Source: Shimia litoralis (GTDB lineage: Bacteria > Pseudomonadota > Alphaproteobacteria > Rhodobacterales > Rhodobacteraceae). From it: DNA of 63,464 bases. Position numbers and translations under genes: made by a program. The stretch is from NCBI RefSeq assembly GCF_005518135.1, contig NZ_SULI01000009.1:1-63464 (forward strand), given 5' to 3'. The notes under the pieces were generated by a model. That model saw only the letters and a list, made by a program, of their open reading frames with translations. It did not search any database and was not told the DNA's origin. Shown here piece by piece: positions 63,447 to 63,464 of this stretch; position 1 is the first letter of the stretch, and each line of letters begins with the position of its first letter.

Positions 63447-63464
63447 CATGACGGGCAAAACCTA
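63438..63464 (+). CDS. Start of a further gene running off the window
   Basis: ATG at 63438 opens a frame (MIDMTGKT) that overlaps the DUF1365 stop by nine bases and continues past the edge. AGGTG lies about ten bases ahead. The opening resembles short-chain dehydrogenase N-termini, where a TGKT-type start precedes the glycine motif, but nine codons do not allow a call. Confidence 0.45.

Overview
The window reads as ordinary chromosome from a marine-type alphaproteobacterium of the order Rhodobacterales (Roseobacter relatives). Grounds: the gene order pepA-holC facing lptF-lptG-lptD-surA-pdxA-rsmA, prfA-prmC followed by a DUF4167 gene, a cysS-cimA pair, and a DUF1365 / FAD-oxidase / CFA-synthase / chalcone-isomerase-like / MFS / DUF3833 / TspO-like cluster with promoters of the RpoE-ChrR (ECF11) type. 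I see no insertion sequence, integrase, phage gene or CRISPR array. The one RNA gene is a tRNA-Leu(CAA).

Layout. 0-3.5 kb: a trimethylamine-methyltransferase-like gene that seems to have lost its C-terminus, an aminotransferase and soxR, which faces a VOC gene across a well-formed SoxR promoter. 4-9 kb: cysS-cimA-hydrolase-squalene/phytoene-synthase-like run, preceded by a tiny Cys-rich open frame. 9-15 kb: MFS exporter, AlkA-type glycosylase with an esterase, an HNH nuclease, and ornithine cyclodeaminase plus arginase divergent from an Lrp-type regulator. 15-25.7 kb: DsbB and a YqaA-like protein, the tRNA, then envelope genes (a POTRA-less Omp85 barrel, an L,D-transpeptidase, an MscS channel, a periplasmic hydrolase), a Hint-domain protein, a MobA-like transferase and a YceI protein. 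25.7-38.9 kb: a Fur-family regulator, DEAD-box helicase, Na+/H+ antiporter, EEP hydrolase, EamA permease, selO, GNAT, nucleoside hydrolase, an orphan iron-binding protein behind an array of iron-box half-sites, mazG, an M20 amidohydrolase, agmatinase and DUF1499. 39-56.6 kb: translation, LPS transport and housekeeping genes. 57-63.4 kb: the lipid-modification cluster.

How the genes work together. lptF, lptG and lptD supply three parts of the LPS export bridge, and SurA chaperones outer-membrane barrels. Arginase and ornithine cyclodeaminase convert arginine to proline, probably under the adjacent Lrp-type regulator; agmatinase handles another guanidino compound elsewhere. In the last cluster two divergent promoters of the form TGATCC-N16-CGTA(A/T)T drive a tightly overlapped six-gene operon leftward and DUF1365 rightward. 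This points to singlet-oxygen-responsive remodelling of membrane fatty acids (cyclopropane or furan type).

No wholly new multi-gene system stands out. The signals most worth following are regulatory: the divergent ECF11-type promoters, the CCTGA/TCAGG half-site array before the iron-binding protein, the Cys-codon-rich mini-ORF before cysS, and the SoxR promoter. Two proteins look like degenerate enzymes: a squalene-synthase-fold protein without the first Asp-rich motif and a Hint protein without its usual His.
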